From Thiodiazotropha sp040506275 (lineage in GTDB: Bacteria; Pseudomonadota; Gammaproteobacteria; Chromatiales; Chromatiaceae): a DNA stretch of 64,000 nt. Location of the stretch: assembly GCA_040506275.1 (NCBI GenBank), contig JBEVXD010000013.1:1-64000 (forward strand), given 5' to 3'. A model generated the notes under the pieces. That model was given only the letters and a program-made list of their open reading frames with translations. It was not told the DNA's origin and searched no databases. Numbering within the stretch: position 1 is the first letter of the stretch; every line of letters starts with the position of its first letter. Made by a program: the position numbers and the translations under genes. Below are positions 63,160 to 64,000 of the stretch, one piece after another.

Positions 63160-64000
63160 TTAGTTGTGTGACCAGTGAGGATCTTGCTTCGTAAGGTCAC
63201 CTACTGGTGACGCAAATGCATCTGAAACAATCTCATCAACATTACCGCCTGTCAGACTTAACATAAAATCCACTAAATATTCGATCTCTTTATCATTTAA
63301 GCCAAGTGGTTTAATACGCGGATCCAATAATTCGTTCGTAACCCCACCCTGATTATAAAACTCAACGACCTCATGTAAACTACTTAATGAGCCATTGTGC
63401 ATATATGGTGCTGTCAATGCCACATTCCTCAGACTTGGTGTATGGTATTTCCATCGATCATGAGGGTTTTGAGTGATTTCATATAAACCAACATCTGTAG
63501 GAGGTGGGTGGCCGACAGCTTCTATAACCTCTCGATTAACCTCTATGAATACACCTGGTGCGACCAATATCTTCTCCTTCTCTGGACTTATTCCCATCGA
63601 CTCCTTATATCCCAAACCCGTATTGTACATATTGTCATCTGTAAATAGCGCGTAATCATCCCCGATGGTATGACAAGAGGAACAGCCTGCTTTACCTGTA
63701 AACAACTTATATCCCTTGATGGACTTTTGGGATAAAGCGGATTCATCCTTTCCATAGTACCAACGATCAAATGCTGAATTTCCTGATACCAATATTCGTT
63801 CATAACTCGCAAGAGCTTTGCCAACATTTTCCATATTGACATCCTCTCCACTAAATGCTCGTTTGAAGTAATTTTTGTAATCAGGCAATCCACGAATCTT
63901 TTTGATTACAGCACCGACTGAGGGATTTGCCATCTCATTCCTAGCAAGCAATGGTCCCCACACCTGCTGTTCAAGCGTCTCTTCACGACCATCGTGAAAT
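63160..64000 (-). CDS. Di-haem cytochrome c peroxidase, partial
   Basis: The gene runs off the right edge, so the N-terminus is missing. The visible 279 residues include FHDGREETLEQQVWGPL, the C-terminal haem site CSSCH in GKAGCSSCHTIGDD, and TPSLRNVALTAPYMHNGSLS, all typical of the CcpA/MauG family that reduces hydrogen peroxide in the periplasm. The first haem motif lies outside the window. It converges with the sigma-54 activator gene (50-base gap), so it is probably not part of the oxygenase regulon. Confidence 0.87.
   Translation of the reverse strand, partial: FHDGREETLEQQVWGPLLARNEMANPSVGAVIKKIRGLPDYKNYFKRAFSGEDVNMENVGKALASYERILVSGNSAFDRWYYGKDESALSQKSIKGYKLFTGKAGCSSCHTIGDDYALFTDDNMYNTGLGYKESMGISPEKEKILVAPGVFIEVNREVIEAVGHPPPTDVGLYEITQNPHDRWKYHTPSLRNVALTAPYMHNGSLSSLHEVVEFYNQGGVTNELLDPRIKPLGLNDKEIEYLVDFMLSLTGGNVDEIVSDAFASPVGDLTKQDPHWSHN

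Overview
The window reads as a chromosome segment of a free-living or symbiotic gammaproteobacterium. The support is a TamA/TamB pair, an OxyR with both redox cysteines, a GspA/GspB pair, a TrpD2/YbiB-type protein and PEP-CTERM-like surface proteins. It is rich in signal transduction: three large GGDEF-EAL proteins, a class III cyclase fused to FHA, a CheB-CheR-PAS fusion, a cobalamin-binding MerR regulator and two two-component systems. The species cannot be fixed from the sequence alone. No rRNA, tRNA, CRISPR array or intact insertion sequence was seen by eye.

Layout. 1-3.6 kb: palindromic intergenic repeats, a 29-residue membrane peptide, a membrane-anchored AraC regulator and a lipoprotein serine hydrolase. 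3.6-6.9 kb (minus): OxyR, a haem-oxygenase-like (HDO) protein and a TrpD2 homologue, apparently one operon. 7.1-12.5 kb (plus): a CbiX-like chelatase, then a cyclase-FHA protein coupled to a giant MscS-type channel. 12.7-16.5 kb (minus): a periplasmic binding protein with a CHASE-PAS-GGDEF-EAL protein. 16.8-18.6 kb: two paralogous secreted proteins with different C-terminal sorting signals. 18.8-24.6 kb: an orphan gene, a patatin, a HAD phosphatase, and gspB/gspA.

25-38 kb: a small Cys-rich protein; a three-gene minus operon of CarH-like B12 regulator, CheB-CheR-PAS and PAS-GGDEF-EAL; then tamA-tamB. 38-45 kb: an NMT1-PAS-GGDEF-EAL protein, a decayed hipA beside an intact hipB-like gene, a beheaded acyl-ACP synthetase fragment coupled to an amidohydrolase, and a second cluster of palindromic repeats. 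44.8-48 kb: a DUF4405 membrane protein, a small secreted protein, and a divergent OmpR/EnvZ-type pair.

48.3-63.1 kb is the most notable part: an apparently complete hydrocarbon-oxidation locus. A nine-gene minus cluster carries a truncated haemoglobin, a 4Fe-4S ferredoxin, three paralogous glutathione-transferase-like proteins, a XylA-like reductase, a XylM/AlkB-like diiron membrane monooxygenase, a two-helix membrane peptide and a small HTH protein, and it ends at a clear terminator. Upstream lie a response regulator, a PAS histidine kinase and an acyl-CoA-dehydrogenase-like flavoprotein in one operon, then a divergent FadL/TodX-type outer-membrane channel and an AcoR-type sigma-54 activator. 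A shared ACGT-N6-ACGT motif precedes the globin and monooxygenase genes, with a one-mismatch copy before the transporter. A sigma-54-like promoter precedes the flavoprotein operon. I infer uptake by the channel, oxidation by the monooxygenase and reductase, and capture of reactive products by the transferases; the substrate is unknown. The window ends inside a di-haem cytochrome c peroxidase gene.
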